Origin: Coprinellus micaceus
Lineage: Eukaryota; Basidiomycota; Agaricomycetes; Agaricales; Psathyrellaceae
NCBI GenBank assembly: GCA_951394405.1
Contig: OX596337.1
Span: 3,224,001 to 3,288,000 of the forward strand
Reading direction: 5' to 3'
DNA length: 64,000 nt
The translations under genes and the position numbers were made by a program. This document shows, piece after piece, positions 45,680 through 56,875 of the stretch. Under the pieces are notes generated by a model. The model saw nothing but the letters and a program-made list of their open reading frames with translations, ran no database searches and was not told the origin of the DNA. How positions within the stretch are numbered: the stretch's first letter is position 1; the number at the start of each line of letters is the position of its first letter.

Positions 45680-46506
45680 ATGGACAGTGAGTATGGTGCT
45701 CAGGCTCTTAGAAATATGCGTCTGACGTTTACTAGAGACACTCTTCCAACTCAAGGTACGCAGCAACCCCGAATCAGGACGGGGAGATCAATCTAAATGA
45801 GGTTTCCCCTTTCTTCAGTTCACCGCCAAAACCCTGAGTCGCCAGGCTAAGAAGGCGCAGAAAGACGAGAACGCTGAGAAGAACAAGCTGAAGAAGGTAT
45901 GTCCTCGCTCTCTCACATACGACCTATTACTTATTGGCATTGCGACCCGATCATTAGGCACTGCTCCAGGGTAACAATGACGGTGCCCGGATATACGCCT
46001 CCAACGCGATCCGCAAGAAGTCCGAGGCTCTGAACCTACTCAGACTAGGAAGCAGGATAGATGCCGTTGCAAGCCGTGTAGAGACGGCGGTCACGATGAG
46101 GCAGCTAACAGGAAGCATGGCGTCCGTCGTGAAGGGCATGGACAAGGCTATGGAGACGATGAACCTCGAGAGGGTGCGCCGATACCCTCTTTCCTTGGTC
46201 GCATTCTGACTCAGAGCACCAACACAGATCTCGATGGTTATGGACAAATTCGAGTCCCAGTTCACCGACCTCGACGTCCAAACAGGCTACATGGAGGACG
46301 CAATGTCCGCAACAACCGCCATCTCCACACCACAAGACCAGATCGACCAACTGCTCAAGCAAACCGCCGAGGAAGCCAACATCGAGCTCGCCCAGGATCT
46401 GAACACCGACAAGCTCAACGTAGCCGAGGTTACACCTCCCGTAACGATGAAGGACGAGGACGATAAGCTTGCGGAACGGCTGCGCGCTTTGCGCCCAGCG
46501 ACGTGA
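45680..46506 (+). CDS. DID2: ESCRT-III-associated protein DID2/CHMP1 (VPS46)
   Basis: Exons 45680-45686 (7 bases), 45736-45755 (20 bases), 45819-45896, 45958-46173 and 46228-46506 give 199 aa, as expected. Did2/CHMP1 recruits Vps4 to disassemble ESCRT-III at endosomes. The spliced start [20 protein letters not shown] is the CHMP1 signature and is only visible after joining the two micro-exons. Then come [30 protein letters not shown]-like [15 protein letters not shown], and the C-terminal helix [13 protein letters not shown], the MIM1 motif that binds the Vps4 MIT domain. Confidence 0.95.
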
Positions 46507-47302
46507 GCCAGCCTAACTCGGATCGCCAGTCCTGCTAGATGATTTGTATACCACTCCCTGCGATGCCTTTCCTTTCCTTTCCTCTTTTTATTGTACTTCT
46601 AGTTGCACACTCATCTAGTGACAGTCATGTCAAACCATGTTGATCTCGTATGTACCGGACAATTAAACATTAACTACATATCCACGGGCATCCAGCATAA
46701 GCGCGTGAGTCTACAATGACGTGAACCATGAGAACGAAAAGGAGAACGTGAAAGGCGGGGCATTAGAGCAATGTCATAGCACTAGATACGGCTAGCAGTA
46801 TGTCATGAGGAGCGTGAGGGGCAATGAAGGGTTAGTAACGCGTGAAGGGGTAATGAGATTAGTAGACTAAATGTGGGGCATAGTAGGATGCGTGAATAAG
46901 TTTTGAAGAGAAGCTACAACCGGGCGCTTAAGAAAGCGAGGATATAAAATAAGTCAAAAATAAGTGAAATAGATGACAGATGCGGAGGACGGGGAAGAGC
47001 ACCAAGGAAAGCTAAACCAGTCTAGAACCAACGAAAAAAACCAAGATGGATGTGGGAGGACGGAAGTGATGCTAGATGAAGAGGATATGTGGACTCCGGG
47101 GATGAATGATGGTATGTATGTATACAACTTGAACTTGAGGGTGATCCAAAGAATAAGAATAGGGGGCGGGATGGGGGAGGGAGACGGCGATGATTGAATG
47201 GGGCAGGGCAAGCAGGCGGCGGTGGTGAAGCGGGTATGTGAATTCAAAGGAGGGGAGACAGGGAGAGCGCAACCGAGCGGTACTCATGCCGAGGTATAAT
47301 CA
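46507..47302. other. Intergenic region between DID2 and the 953-aa protein gene
   Basis: 3' flanks of two convergent genes; no gene supported. The open frames at about 46954-47290 on both strands are low-complexity. Confidence 0.4.
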
Positions 47303-50300
47303 TCATGCATTCTGCAAGATAATCCGGACGAACTTGTCAAGAAGTTCGCCATTATCCCGCCCTCGATCCGGTGTATGCTTCAGCAGGCGCTCAACCCTCT
47401 CTACAATGCCCTTCGGTCCATCAAAGGGTATCTCATGCGCATCGAACTGCCGGACGTCTGTGAAGAAAAGGATATCGTCAGTAATCTTGGTCTGTCACAA
47501 CTAACAAAGGAACGAAGAAAGCTTGATTGGGGAACCCGCATCTGACATGATAACCATAAGGCGCAATCATATGTGGATGCCGGAGAAAGAGAAACGAAGG
47601 AGGAAGCCCGAAAAGTAAGAGAAAGAGGGCGGAGAGATGACATACAGGTCTTGAATGCATTATAACCCCTGTCGTCCAGCACTTCCTTGAAGAGCTCAGC
47701 TACTTCCTTCCCCATCTTCGACCGGTCGATCTCTGGGTTCTCCACACCATCCTGGATGTGTATCCTCCTAGACCGACTACCATGTCCATGCCCATTATTA
47801 CTGCCAAACTCGTGCATTCCGCCGTTCGACGAAGATACGCTCCTCCCTGTCGTTGATCCAGATGCTGACCGTCCGACACTTGACGCCCCGCTCACTGATC
47901 GAGCGAAGAGCGTACTCGATGGCATGAGAGCTTCCTCTTTCAACTTGCTAGGGGCCCATGCAAGGCCGATCCCAAGATCTAGCGACCGACCTCGGTGTCC
48001 AGGCCGTTGAGGTATTGAGCTTGTTGGAACAGGCACCGCGGGTCTATCACCCCTCAGCCCCGAATACTTCAACTTCGAGTCTTCTCTCGTCGCACTCCTA
48101 TCAGTACTTCCACCCCGACTCGAACCCCCACTATCCCCCGGTGCGCAATGGCTGGTCGTACTCCTTGTTGGCGAGGGAACAGGCGGCTCCCAGGAAAACA
48201 AGCCATGCTGGGCCGTCCCAATCAACCTCGAGACCCCTGATCCGCTCCCTCCCCTCGACCCATTCACAGCCGCCGCCATCCTTCTCCCGCTCGCCTTCCC
48301 CGCACTCGAGTCCTTCCCCGTCCGCGCGGTCCCGTTCGTTGAGGTCGAGTGTGGATTGTGGTCCGAGAGATCGGAGCCACCATGCCTTGCATGCCCATTA
48401 CTGTGCCCATTCGCAGTCGGTAATGGAGGAAGCTTGTCCCTCTTGATGTGGTCGTGCAACTTCTGCGCCCTCTCCCTGGCCCGAACCTGCTCCTCCGAGT
48501 CCTTCGCCCGCTTCAACGACATATCCCTCTGCAGCGTCCCCACACCCGCCAACCCAGGTCCACCAAACGTACTCTCCCGCATGTCCTTCTCCTTGTGTCG
48601 GTGCTCCCCTGACGCCATCGCTGGCGGCGCAGTGGCCGCCGTGTAGGTCGACTCCTTGCTCAAATTACTGATCGCTGTCCCATTGCTCCCCGTCCGCTGT
48701 ATCATCGTCACTCCCCAGCCAGGCCTCTCAAAGTCAAAACTTCCATGCTTCGTGCTCCTCACCGCCGCGTTCATTTTCAAAGCGGGCCTCAAATGTGAAG
48801 CAGAAGTCGCGGCCATATGAGATGTGGGAGTCGCTGTTTCTTCGCGTGTTTTGCCTTTGAGGGACGCAGGCGCTGCAGACTTCATATCGATGCTCGTGCG
48901 TATGCTCGTGCGAATGCTGCTCTCTTCCTCCACGATACTCATATTCCCACCGCGATACCGGTAGGACGCGTCCATCGAGGCGCCCTTGGATGCGTGTCGT
49001 GAAGGTGTGGAGGGGAGCTTCGATACGGGTTTCATCGCCGATGGCGGTGGCGAGTCCTTGACTTTCGAAGGAAGGAGTGACTTTCCATTCGGAATGCCAG
49101 ACGAACTTGTTGAACGGGCATGGGATGCGGATGATGATGGTGGTGCTTGCTCCGGGAGTACCGACCGTCGATACACTGAAGGGCGTTTTAGGGGCGCCGA
49201 AACGCTGGTGCTTGGCTTCGATGATGAGGACCCAGTTCCGGCTGCGGTACTAGACGGTCGAGGCTGCAGAGAACTTGCTCCAGAGATAGCAGCTGTTGGG
49301 GTACTGGTTCGGCCTAATTGTGGCACGCAACGTGGACGATAACATCAGTCAGCGCAACCTTTCTTGGGAGGGGGAGCATGCATTCTCGTACCTGAGAAGA
49401 GTTTGGGGAGTTTGAGGGAGGTTGGTGGATCCGAGGCCCGGGACTTGGGTTTTCGGGTGGGGCTGGGGTTTCGAGCGGTCAATGGAGAAGGGATGGGTTG
49501 GCGGGCTTTAGGCGTTTTGTCGTCGTCGTACCACCCGGAGTTGGGCACCGGAGGGGCATCCTTGACGGATTTTAGTGATGGTTGGGGGCTATTGGGTCGG
49601 GAATGTGATCTCGATCGCGATGCACGGCGAAGGGCTTGTGGAATGCCAAAGAGATTGTGGAGGGTCTTCTTGGTTACAGAAGACTTGGGCGTTGTTGGGG
49701 GTGAGGAGGAGGAAGGGGCGGCGTTTTCGCGGGCTTGGGGTTGCTGCTGTGTGGGTGTAGCCTTGGGGGTGGGGAGTCCCGAGGCCGGTCGTTTCGATGC
49801 TCTAGGTGTGGAGGGTGTCGCGGTCGAGCCGGTGTTGGAGGTGGTCGACGAGAGTGGTCGTGAGGGTATTCGGGAGGCAGGCTTTGAGCCATTGGAGGAG
49901 TCTGGGTTGTGTCTGTGGTCGAGGCTGCCCCGGTGCATGCGTGGAGGGTTGGTGGAGGAGGAGTGAGAGTCTGGGACGTCCTGCTTTGATCGTGAGCGCG
50001 ATCTGGAGCGTGTGAGGAAGTTGTATATCTAGACAACAACATATGCGATGTCAGGACATTTGTTTGTGGCGACGCTGGGCACAATGGATGGAACAGACCC
50101 TGCTCTCCAGCTTTGTCCTTCGTGAGGGTCGCTCGTCCGCGTCAAGGTCCGCCGAACACGGTAATTTCATATCGAGCGAGGGCCTGAGCTGGATATCGTT
50201 CATGCTGTCATCGCCGCCAATCTGCAGGAGCCTTTAGCACCGGGAGATAGCCCTAGGATTCGTCCACAAACCTTCCTCTGCGAGCTGAAGCGACGAGAGA

Positions 50301-50613
50301 TGCTGGAAGAGCGAATCAAAGACGAGAACTTTGGGAGCAAGGCATACACGTGTTAGGCACGGACGTACTTGCAACGGAACCACGGGCTCACCTCCTTTGG
50401 AATCGACTCCAGAGCGCTGACACTGCGGCGCAAAACGGCCTTGCGCCTCTCAGATAGGGACGACAGCGTGGACGACGTTCTGAGGGTGAGGAGGCGGGCG
50501 TTCTGGGGCGTCGGCGTCGGGAGAGAGCTGCCCTCTGTTACGACTGATGACAGGTCAGAGATGGTGTCGAAGTCGTCGAGATCAGGGTCATTGTATGTGA
50601 GCAGGACCGGCAT
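47303..50613 (-). CDS. Hypothetical Ser/Pro-rich protein, 953 aa
   Basis: Exons (complement) 47303-47457, 47646-49313, 49392-50028, 50099-50221, 50272-50328 and 50392-50613. I do not recognise the family. Most of the protein is disordered: Ser, Pro, Arg and Gly-rich, with RSRSRS-like clusters (LTRSRSRSRSKQD, ASRSRSHSRPNSP), a tandem SIRTSIRTSID and many SP/TP sites. The N-terminus (LTYNDPDLDDFDTISDLSS) is acidic. The only folded-looking part is the C-terminal ~75 residues, VAELFKEVLDDRGYNAFKTY joined over the last intron to VRQFDAHEIPFDGPKGIVERVERLL. That short domain is the likely conserved, functional piece. The last intron (47458-47645) is long for this window at 188 bases. Confidence 0.8.
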
Positions 50614-51701
50614 CCGAGACGTCCTCTTCGCATTGGAAGACTGATGACGGCGGCGGTGTTACGACGCTCGTCGCCAACGAGCTAGCGATATGTTGACGAT
50701 GATGGAAAAACCATCTCCCAACGGGGTTAGCCGCCATTTGATGCGAGCTGGTTTGCTTGGACTCTGGATGCGCTCGAGGCTTTGCGGGCACACGACGTGA
50801 GTACCTGCGGCTGGCCAAAGTAGTACTTGGGGTCTTCTGTGCGTGGTGTACCTGGTCGACCCAACGAACTCAAATTCGAAATTAGACTCGCTGTCGATCA
50901 TGACGCAACATTCCAGTGGAGGGGTTCTGAATGGAAGAACCATGTCAGGCGCTCTCGCCGTGTTTGAATTCCCTGCCCTATGAATGCTTCCTAGAGTCTA
51001 GACTGTTGATACATTCACTGTCGGCTTCTGGCGTTGAGCAGATAGGTACTGCCTTGGAAGTTGGCAGGACGCCTGTACAACAAATTCATTCGGCATTCCC
51101 AGTGGGCAAGAGCGCTGGAGTATGTTTTCATCATCGCTAGCGTATATACACCCCTCACATTTCACGCGCAACCACAAGAAAAAGAAAAGTGCTTACCGCG
51201 CACCGACAGGGGTTCGATCGGATGCAGTCGAGGCACGTCACAAATAGGCGCCCACGCTCGGCAAATCCGTCCCATCTCCCCCACCCTGCAATTAAGCCTC
51301 GTAGCTTCATCCGACGCGAGGCAACGCGTAAGTGTATGATAGACGCCCTAGCCGACCCAATGGTCGATCGGAGGCATCTAGTCTAAAGCCCCTGCAGAGT
51401 CGTGTTGACCTTGTGGCGTCCCGAGGTACTGATCTATACGCCAACAGGTTGGGTTCAGGTAATATCGTGCTCCCCATCTTGAGGAATGTGTAATTGACAG
51501 CCCTTGATCCTCTGACCACCCAACGTCCCCTGTCCACGTTATTACTTACCCTGGTCTTCATAAGCGCTGACTACATTCATGGGTTGTGGGGTTAGGGTTC
51601 TAGCACGCCATTTTTCCTCATGCGCCGCCGCCGCCCTGATTCGTCTTGCTCAGCCATGTCTTATACACTTCACCCCATCTTTCTGTGATACCCTACACAC
51701 C
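50614..51701. other. 1.1-kb divergent intergenic region (953-aa protein and MET2 promoters)
   Basis: No gene supported; frames overlap on both strands without splice partners. It contains promoters for both neighbours. The last 100 bases before MET2 are pyrimidine-rich. Confidence 0.4.
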
Positions 51702-53335
51702 ATGTCGTTCTCCTCCGCATCCAGGGCACTGCTCAGAACGCGTCCGACCACCAAGCTACGCCGACTAGCCCAAGGCGGGATCGCAACAGTGACCTCATCG
51801 GCGCCTAAATCCGCCGCCTCATGCCCCCAGCCGAACACATCACCCCTCGGCCAGCCCCACTTTCCCTGCGTCGAGGCACATAGAGCTCGAGAGTCACGGC
51901 TGACAGCGACGAAGCAAAAGTCCAGTCTGGACGAGCCTGAAACCGGTCCTGAACCCTCTTACGCTAGGCCGAATCCCGCAACGTACCAAATCTACCGCCA
52001 CCGCACGCCATTTCCCCTGATATACTACCCAAAACCCCTACCCGCCTTCGATATCGCATACGAGACCTGGGGAACCCTCTCACCTCAAAAAGACAACGTC
52101 ATCCTCCTCCACACCGGACTCTCCGCCTCCTCCCATGCCGCCTCCACACCCCTCAACCCCGCACCGGGGTGGTGGGAAAAGTTCATCGGGCCAGGCAAGC
52201 CCATCGACACTTCCAAGTACTTCGTGATATGCACCAACGTTATTGGGGGATGCTACGGCTCGACAGGGCCATCGAGCATCGAGCCCGAGACCGGACGGCC
52301 CTGGGCAACGCGCTTTCCCATTGTATCGGTATTCGACATGGTGAAAGCCCAGTTCCATCTTCTTGATCATCTGGGAATCAACAAGCTGTACGCGAGCGTG
52401 GGGTGCTCGATGGGCGCGATGCAGAGTCTAGCCGCGGGGTGGTTATTCCCCGCGCGTGTCGGGAAGGTGGTGAGCATCAGTGGGACTGCGAGGAGTAGCC
52501 CGTCAGCTGTAGCTATGCGATTTGCTCAGCGGAGTGGTGTGTAGTCCCCTCCTCAACGCGACTATGTTTATACTAACTCTCCAGAAGTCCTAATGGCAGA
52601 CCCTAACTGGAACAACGGCTTCTACTACGACAGCGTCCCCCCACACACTGGCATGAAACTCGCCCGCCAAATCGCCACAATCACCTACCGCTCCGGCCCC
52701 GAGTGGGATCTACGCTTCGGCCGCCAACTCCGCGCTGCACCTCCCGACGCTGAATTCGCGAACAACGGTATCCGGACACCTGCGCTATGTCCCGATTTCC
52801 TGATCGAAACCTACCTCGACCATCAAGGAGAACAGTTTTGCTTGAAGTACGACGCGAATTCGTTGCTGTACGTGAGCAAGGCGATGGACCTGTTCGATAT
52901 GACCGCTCCTGCCCTCGATGCGCTTAAAATGCAGCCTCTCACCCCCCGGGCACACGAAGAGGAGCACCACATGTTGGAGAACGTTCTCCCGCATAAGACT
53001 TCGCACTCGAAATCACACCCGCCACCAGTCAACCCCCCGCCACACTTGAACGATCTTGCAGAGGGTATGAAGCCGCTGGCCAACATCCCGACGTTGGTAC
53101 TGGGTGTGCAGAGCGACATTCTGTTCACGGTTGAACAGCAGAGGGAGGTTGCGGATGCGTTGAGAATGGCGGGGAACGAGAACGTTAGCTATTACGAGCT
53201 TGGGGGTGTGTGGGGCCATGATACGTTCTTGTGAGTCCCATTTTCTGTTTACCACCGATTTACAGCACACTAAAGAGATATATCAGAATCGACTTGCTGA
53301 ACGTCGGCGGCGCAATTCGTGGGTTTTTGGCATAG
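51702..53335 (+). CDS. MET2: Homoserine O-acetyltransferase (MET2)
   Basis: Exons 51702-52536, 52585-53230 and 53287-53335 give 509 aa. The enzyme acetylates L-homoserine from acetyl-CoA, the entry to fungal methionine synthesis. It is an alpha/beta hydrolase: the substrate loop [14 protein letters not shown], the conserved [20 protein letters not shown], the nucleophile elbow [11 protein letters not shown] with the serine, [11 protein letters not shown], the acid [12 protein letters not shown], and the histidine in [20 protein letters not shown]. The last exon is only 49 bases and completes the C-terminus. The first ~90 residues are basic, Ser/Ala-rich and outside the catalytic domain; they could be a mitochondrial presequence (inference). 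A His/Pro-rich insert lies before the acid residue (about [18 protein letters not shown]), longer than in bacterial MetX. Confidence 0.95.
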
Positions 53336-53546
53336 TCGGTGTTCTGTTCTCTTGCCGTCGTGGATGGATACGCATCTCCTCTTCTCTCTGCACACATCTG
53401 TATCATTAGCCATTTTGTTTTCCTGTTTTGCACCCATGCTGTATACCTGCATCCTACTTCATCCCAGACGTAACGCGTGTTGGTAAAACAAGGAGGGATC
53501 ATCGATCCCCAGTGACGCTTTGCCCCTCTCTTGACTGAAACGGAAT

Positions 53547-55289
53547 CTAACCGCTGACGTCCACGTATCTCTCCAAGGTCTCGGCGGGCTCCTCTTCGTC
53601 AAATGGACCGCCTTCGACCTCGTCTTTGATCCAGTGGACCACCAAGTTCGGGATGGCCTCCAGTCTTCCGAGATAGTGGCCGAAGTTGTCGTTGCGATAC
53701 TTACCGGTCTCGACCGTTAACTCAAGAAGTGGGTAGCCAGCTGCAGATCGCCGTGGAAGGACCTCCAAGAGGTTCGACAGACCTTCATCCTCCTTCTCGA
53801 GAAATGCATTTCGAAGGCGGAGTGTTTTCAAAGAAGGGAGCCAGGGTGCCGAGGAGCTTGAGCCGCCATTCTGTTCGAGCGGCATGGATTTGAGAGCGTG
53901 GATAAACGAACGGCAATGGGATAAAGTAACTTCCTCGAGCATGTCACAGTGTTTGAAAATCGAAGTCCAAATTGACAGAGGCAGCGGTGGCTTTTCCACA
54001 ACTTCCATTGAGACGAGCGTGGACATGTCGAGCCTTCCGTTGAACTGGCCCAGTAGGCCTTGGGGAGGGAGACGTATAGGCGACAGCGAAATCTGGATTG
54101 TAGGGCAAGCGAGATCTGCGGCCAGTTCTTGGAACCCAAGGACGATCTTTTGGCTCTCCCAGATGTTACTTTGAATCTCCAGGTCGTGAAGGGGGGAGAA
54201 TCCCAGATGGTGGATTGGCCGCCGAAATGCAGGGCAAGTGGCTTGTATTTTCAGAAGTAGACGCCCAATCTCTACTGTACACTCCGAGGGCACGTAGTCC
54301 ACCGCGTGGACGAAAAGGTGAAGAAACGTGGTTTCAGGAAGGTCGACATGGTCCATGAAAGTGGCGATCGGGCCCAGCATGTCTCGCAGTGCCAGACGTT
54401 TTAGCGACGAGAAGGCGACGGGAGGGCGGGAGAGGCGTTCGCGTTCGGCAGGATTTGGAGAAGCCAGAGGAATAATGCAATAGAGCTCGAGATCTTCCAG
54501 TAGAGGTAGCCCATCCAACGAGGCTAGGAGTTTCGCTAAGGTAAGGGGTTGTCTTGGATTATACGGATCTGCGCGAAGCGAAAGTTGCGTAAGGCTGGTA
54601 GGCAACGGAACGTTGGTCCAGTCGATTACGAAGTCATGGATAACGACCGCTTTCAATGAGGGCGTTGGGGTGGATTGGAAGAAAGGTGGGAGGAGACGTG
54701 AATCGGAATATGCAGAGCGGCATGTTAGGGACAATGTCTCCAACACATCGGCTGACTTTTGTAAGGACTCCGTCAAGACTTCTGGGAGACCAAAACAAGT
54801 GCATAGTCGGATTTCGACACGGCCTAGGCGACCAGGCTGTGACAACAGTAGCTCCTTGACAGTCTCGGCGTCCCTTTCCCGGCAGATCCTGTCTTTGATG
54901 CAAAGAAGCACCCTTTTGGTTCGAGTGAGGGCGAGTTTTGTGAAGGCAGGGCTAATCATGGGTAGGGTTGTCCAAAGAGCCGTATTGTCGAGGGCAGCTT
55001 CCCGCCATGCGTGGCAAACATGCGTAACGGCGATCCATCGGGATTTTGGGATGCGTTGGACCCCTGGAGCCACGATCTCTGACTGGTAGGGCGCTTTCGA
55101 AAGGATCAAGAAGATGGCGGAAAGGATCTCTGCTGGGAGATTGCAGGCAGGGACGAGAAATTTGCCGCCAGCTAGAGTACCAGCATTTCGATCAATAGAA
55201 GGCCCTAACCCCTCCGATCCCTCGAGCTCGCCGTTGACTTCTGCAGGGTACGAGGGTTCAGACATTGTTGAGAACGAGCCCTGGTCCAT
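53547..55289 (-). CDS. F-box domain protein (agaricomycete type), 580 aa
   Basis: A single exon, in contrast to its neighbours. The F-box-like motif is near residues 45-110: NLPAEILSAIFLILSKAPYQ, with WIAVTHVCHAWREAALDNTALWTTL closing it. The rest is a leucine-rich region with repeated L-x-x-L spacing (PSLKAVVIHDFVIDWTNVP, LEDLELYCII, LKRLALRDML, LKTLRLRNAFLEKEDEGLSN), fitting an LRR substrate-binding part. Such proteins are highly expanded in mushrooms and are presumed SCF ubiquitin-ligase adaptors; the target is unknown. The frame opens further upstream without an ATG; ATGs at 55289 and 55265 are both possible, the second in ACAATGTC context. Confidence 0.85.
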   Translation of the reverse strand: MDQGSFSTMSEPSYPAEVNGELEGSEGLGPSIDRNAGTLAGGKFLVPACNLPAEILSAIFLILSKAPYQSEIVAPGVQRIPKSRWIAVTHVCHAWREAALDNTALWTTLPMISPAFTKLALTRTKRVLLCIKDRICRERDAETVKELLLSQPGRLGRVEIRLCTCFGLPEVLTESLQKSADVLETLSLTCRSAYSDSRLLPPFFQSTPTPSLKAVVIHDFVIDWTNVPLPTSLTQLSLRADPYNPRQPLTLAKLLASLDGLPLLEDLELYCIIPLASPNPAERERLSRPPVAFSSLKRLALRDMLGPIATFMDHVDLPETTFLHLFVHAVDYVPSECTVEIGRLLLKIQATCPAFRRPIHHLGFSPLHDLEIQSNIWESQKIVLGFQELAADLACPTIQISLSPIRLPPQGLLGQFNGRLDMSTLVSMEVVEKPPLPLSIWTSIFKHCDMLEEVTLSHCRSFIHALKSMPLEQNGGSSSSAPWLPSLKTLRLRNAFLEKEDEGLSNLLEVLPRRSAAGYPLLELTVETGKYRNDNFGHYLGRLEAIPNLVVHWIKDEVEGGPFDEEEPAETLERYVDVSG

Positions 55290-55738
55290 CGAAGCGTACC
55301 CCAAACAAATTCAAGGTTAAGGTTAAGTCGAAGGCCAAGGATAAGTAGGGCTCACCCTGGGTGTCTGAGTACGTGTGCCCGCTCCCTTGTCGGGACTCCT
55401 TGAGGTGGACGTCGTGGTAAGGGCTCAATGGGGAGCCCGAGTTACTATTTGAACCAGCCGCGCTTTCCCACGTCCTGCGGTGACTAGGGTGGTTTAAAAT
55501 ACAAGAGCCCTGGGTAGACAGAGACGAGGAACTCTACCCGGCACAGAAGTTGAGAGTTCCAGGGACCGGAGTCTCATGCCTGGCGCGAACATGATGGTTC
55601 AGATTAGATTTGGCCTCCTCAGGCAGAGCGCTTATTTGGTCATCAATTGGCAGCGGAATGATTCCGCTGCGCGGCACAGCTCCGTATCCCTTTGCTCTCC
55701 ACCACCACCACGTATCCCCGTCGCTCTCGCTGCACAGG
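55290..55738. other. Divergent promoter region of the F-box gene and VPS60
   Basis: No gene supported. The VPS60 side is pyrimidine/CCA-rich just before the ATG. Confidence 0.4.
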
Positions 55739-56782
55739 ATGAACAGGTTCTTTGGTAGCTCGTCCAGCAAGACGCCGAAACCTTCCCTTCAGGATGCTAT
55801 CACTTCCGTCAGTACCTTTCCATTCAGTGGTAGGGTGCTCTGCAGGCTAATCAGCTATCTATGCTCCTGTCAACGTCTCTTTACATTTCATGGTAACATC
55901 GCCGTGACATTCCTGTCGTATCCCAACAATGCGGAATCCACAATCTCTCCAACACGTCCTTGACCAAACCCTGGACCTATAACACCCCGCATGCTAGACA
56001 GATGCTCGAGCTGCGTCGATAGAGGTCAAGATCAAGAAGCTCGATGCTGAGCTTGTTCGGTATCGAGACCAGATGAGCAAGTTGAGGAATGGGCCTGGAA
56101 AGGTGCGTCGTACTTCCAATGTCAGAGTGCCTCGGAAGCTCAATGTCCTCGTCTTATCCCTTCCTCGTCGCATTGCCACAATCCCAGAACGCCATCCAAG
56201 AGCGTGCCCTCCGCACCCTCAAACAGAAGAAGATGTATGAAGCCCAAATTTCCCAACTCACCCAACAAACCTTCAACATGGAGTCCGCCGCCATCGCCAC
56301 CGACAACCTGCGGAATACGATGGCCACGCTCGAGGCGATGAAGGTAGCGAACAAGGAGATCAAGAAGCAGTATGGGAAGATCGACATTGACAAGATTGAG
56401 AATATGCATTACGATATGGAGGAGCTGTTGGAGCAGGCGAACGAGATTCAGGAGACGCTAGGCAGGAGTTATGCAGTGCCGGATGAGCTGGACGAGGCGG
56501 ATTTGGAGGCGGGTGCGTATAGTCTCTCGAGTGGGGCCTGGTCGTGCTCTGACGCTGGGAACTTGGAACCATAGAACTAGAAGCATTGGCACTGGAGCAG
56601 GAGGAGGAGGGCCCATCATATCTGGAGGATCTAAGCAAGGTTCCAGACTTCGTCGACGAGGCGCCCGTAGAGCTAGAGGTGCGCAGCCCCGATGTCTGGT
56701 TGTTCCGCTGTGCGGCATGCTCACTCGGGCATTTATTTAGGCACCAAGGGAGCACGAAGCAGTCAAGACAACTGCAAGCTAG
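55739..56782 (+). CDS. VPS60: ESCRT-III protein VPS60/CHMP5
   Basis: Exons 55739-55807, 55998-56102, 56188-56512, 56575-56678 and 56741-56782 give 214 aa, matching the usual ~220. Vps60 binds Vta1 and regulates Vps4 during multivesicular body formation. Seen are [80 protein letters not shown] with [20 protein letters not shown], and the C-terminal [16 protein letters not shown]. The first intron is long (190 bases). The last exon of 42 bases codes a short polar tail. Confidence 0.93.
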
Positions 56783-56875
56783 ATATCTACTAACGAGGAC
56801 TCTCACATCCATGTACGGACCACCGCAATTGTATATCATCCTTTTTCCTAGGTCTATATCCCGAAAGGCTTGCCT

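Noticed and set aside
46954..47290. Minus-strand Ser/Pro/Tyr-rich frames near 47 kb
   Set aside because: Low-complexity reading of a purine-rich 3' flank; no support for coding.
48356..49966. Plus-strand open frames opposite the 953-aa protein
   Set aside because: Shadows of a Ser/Pro-rich coding strand; the minus-strand model joins cleanly over five introns.
51207..51230. GGGTTCGATC resembling a tRNA T-loop
   Set aside because: No acceptor stem, D-arm or anticodon arm could be placed around it.
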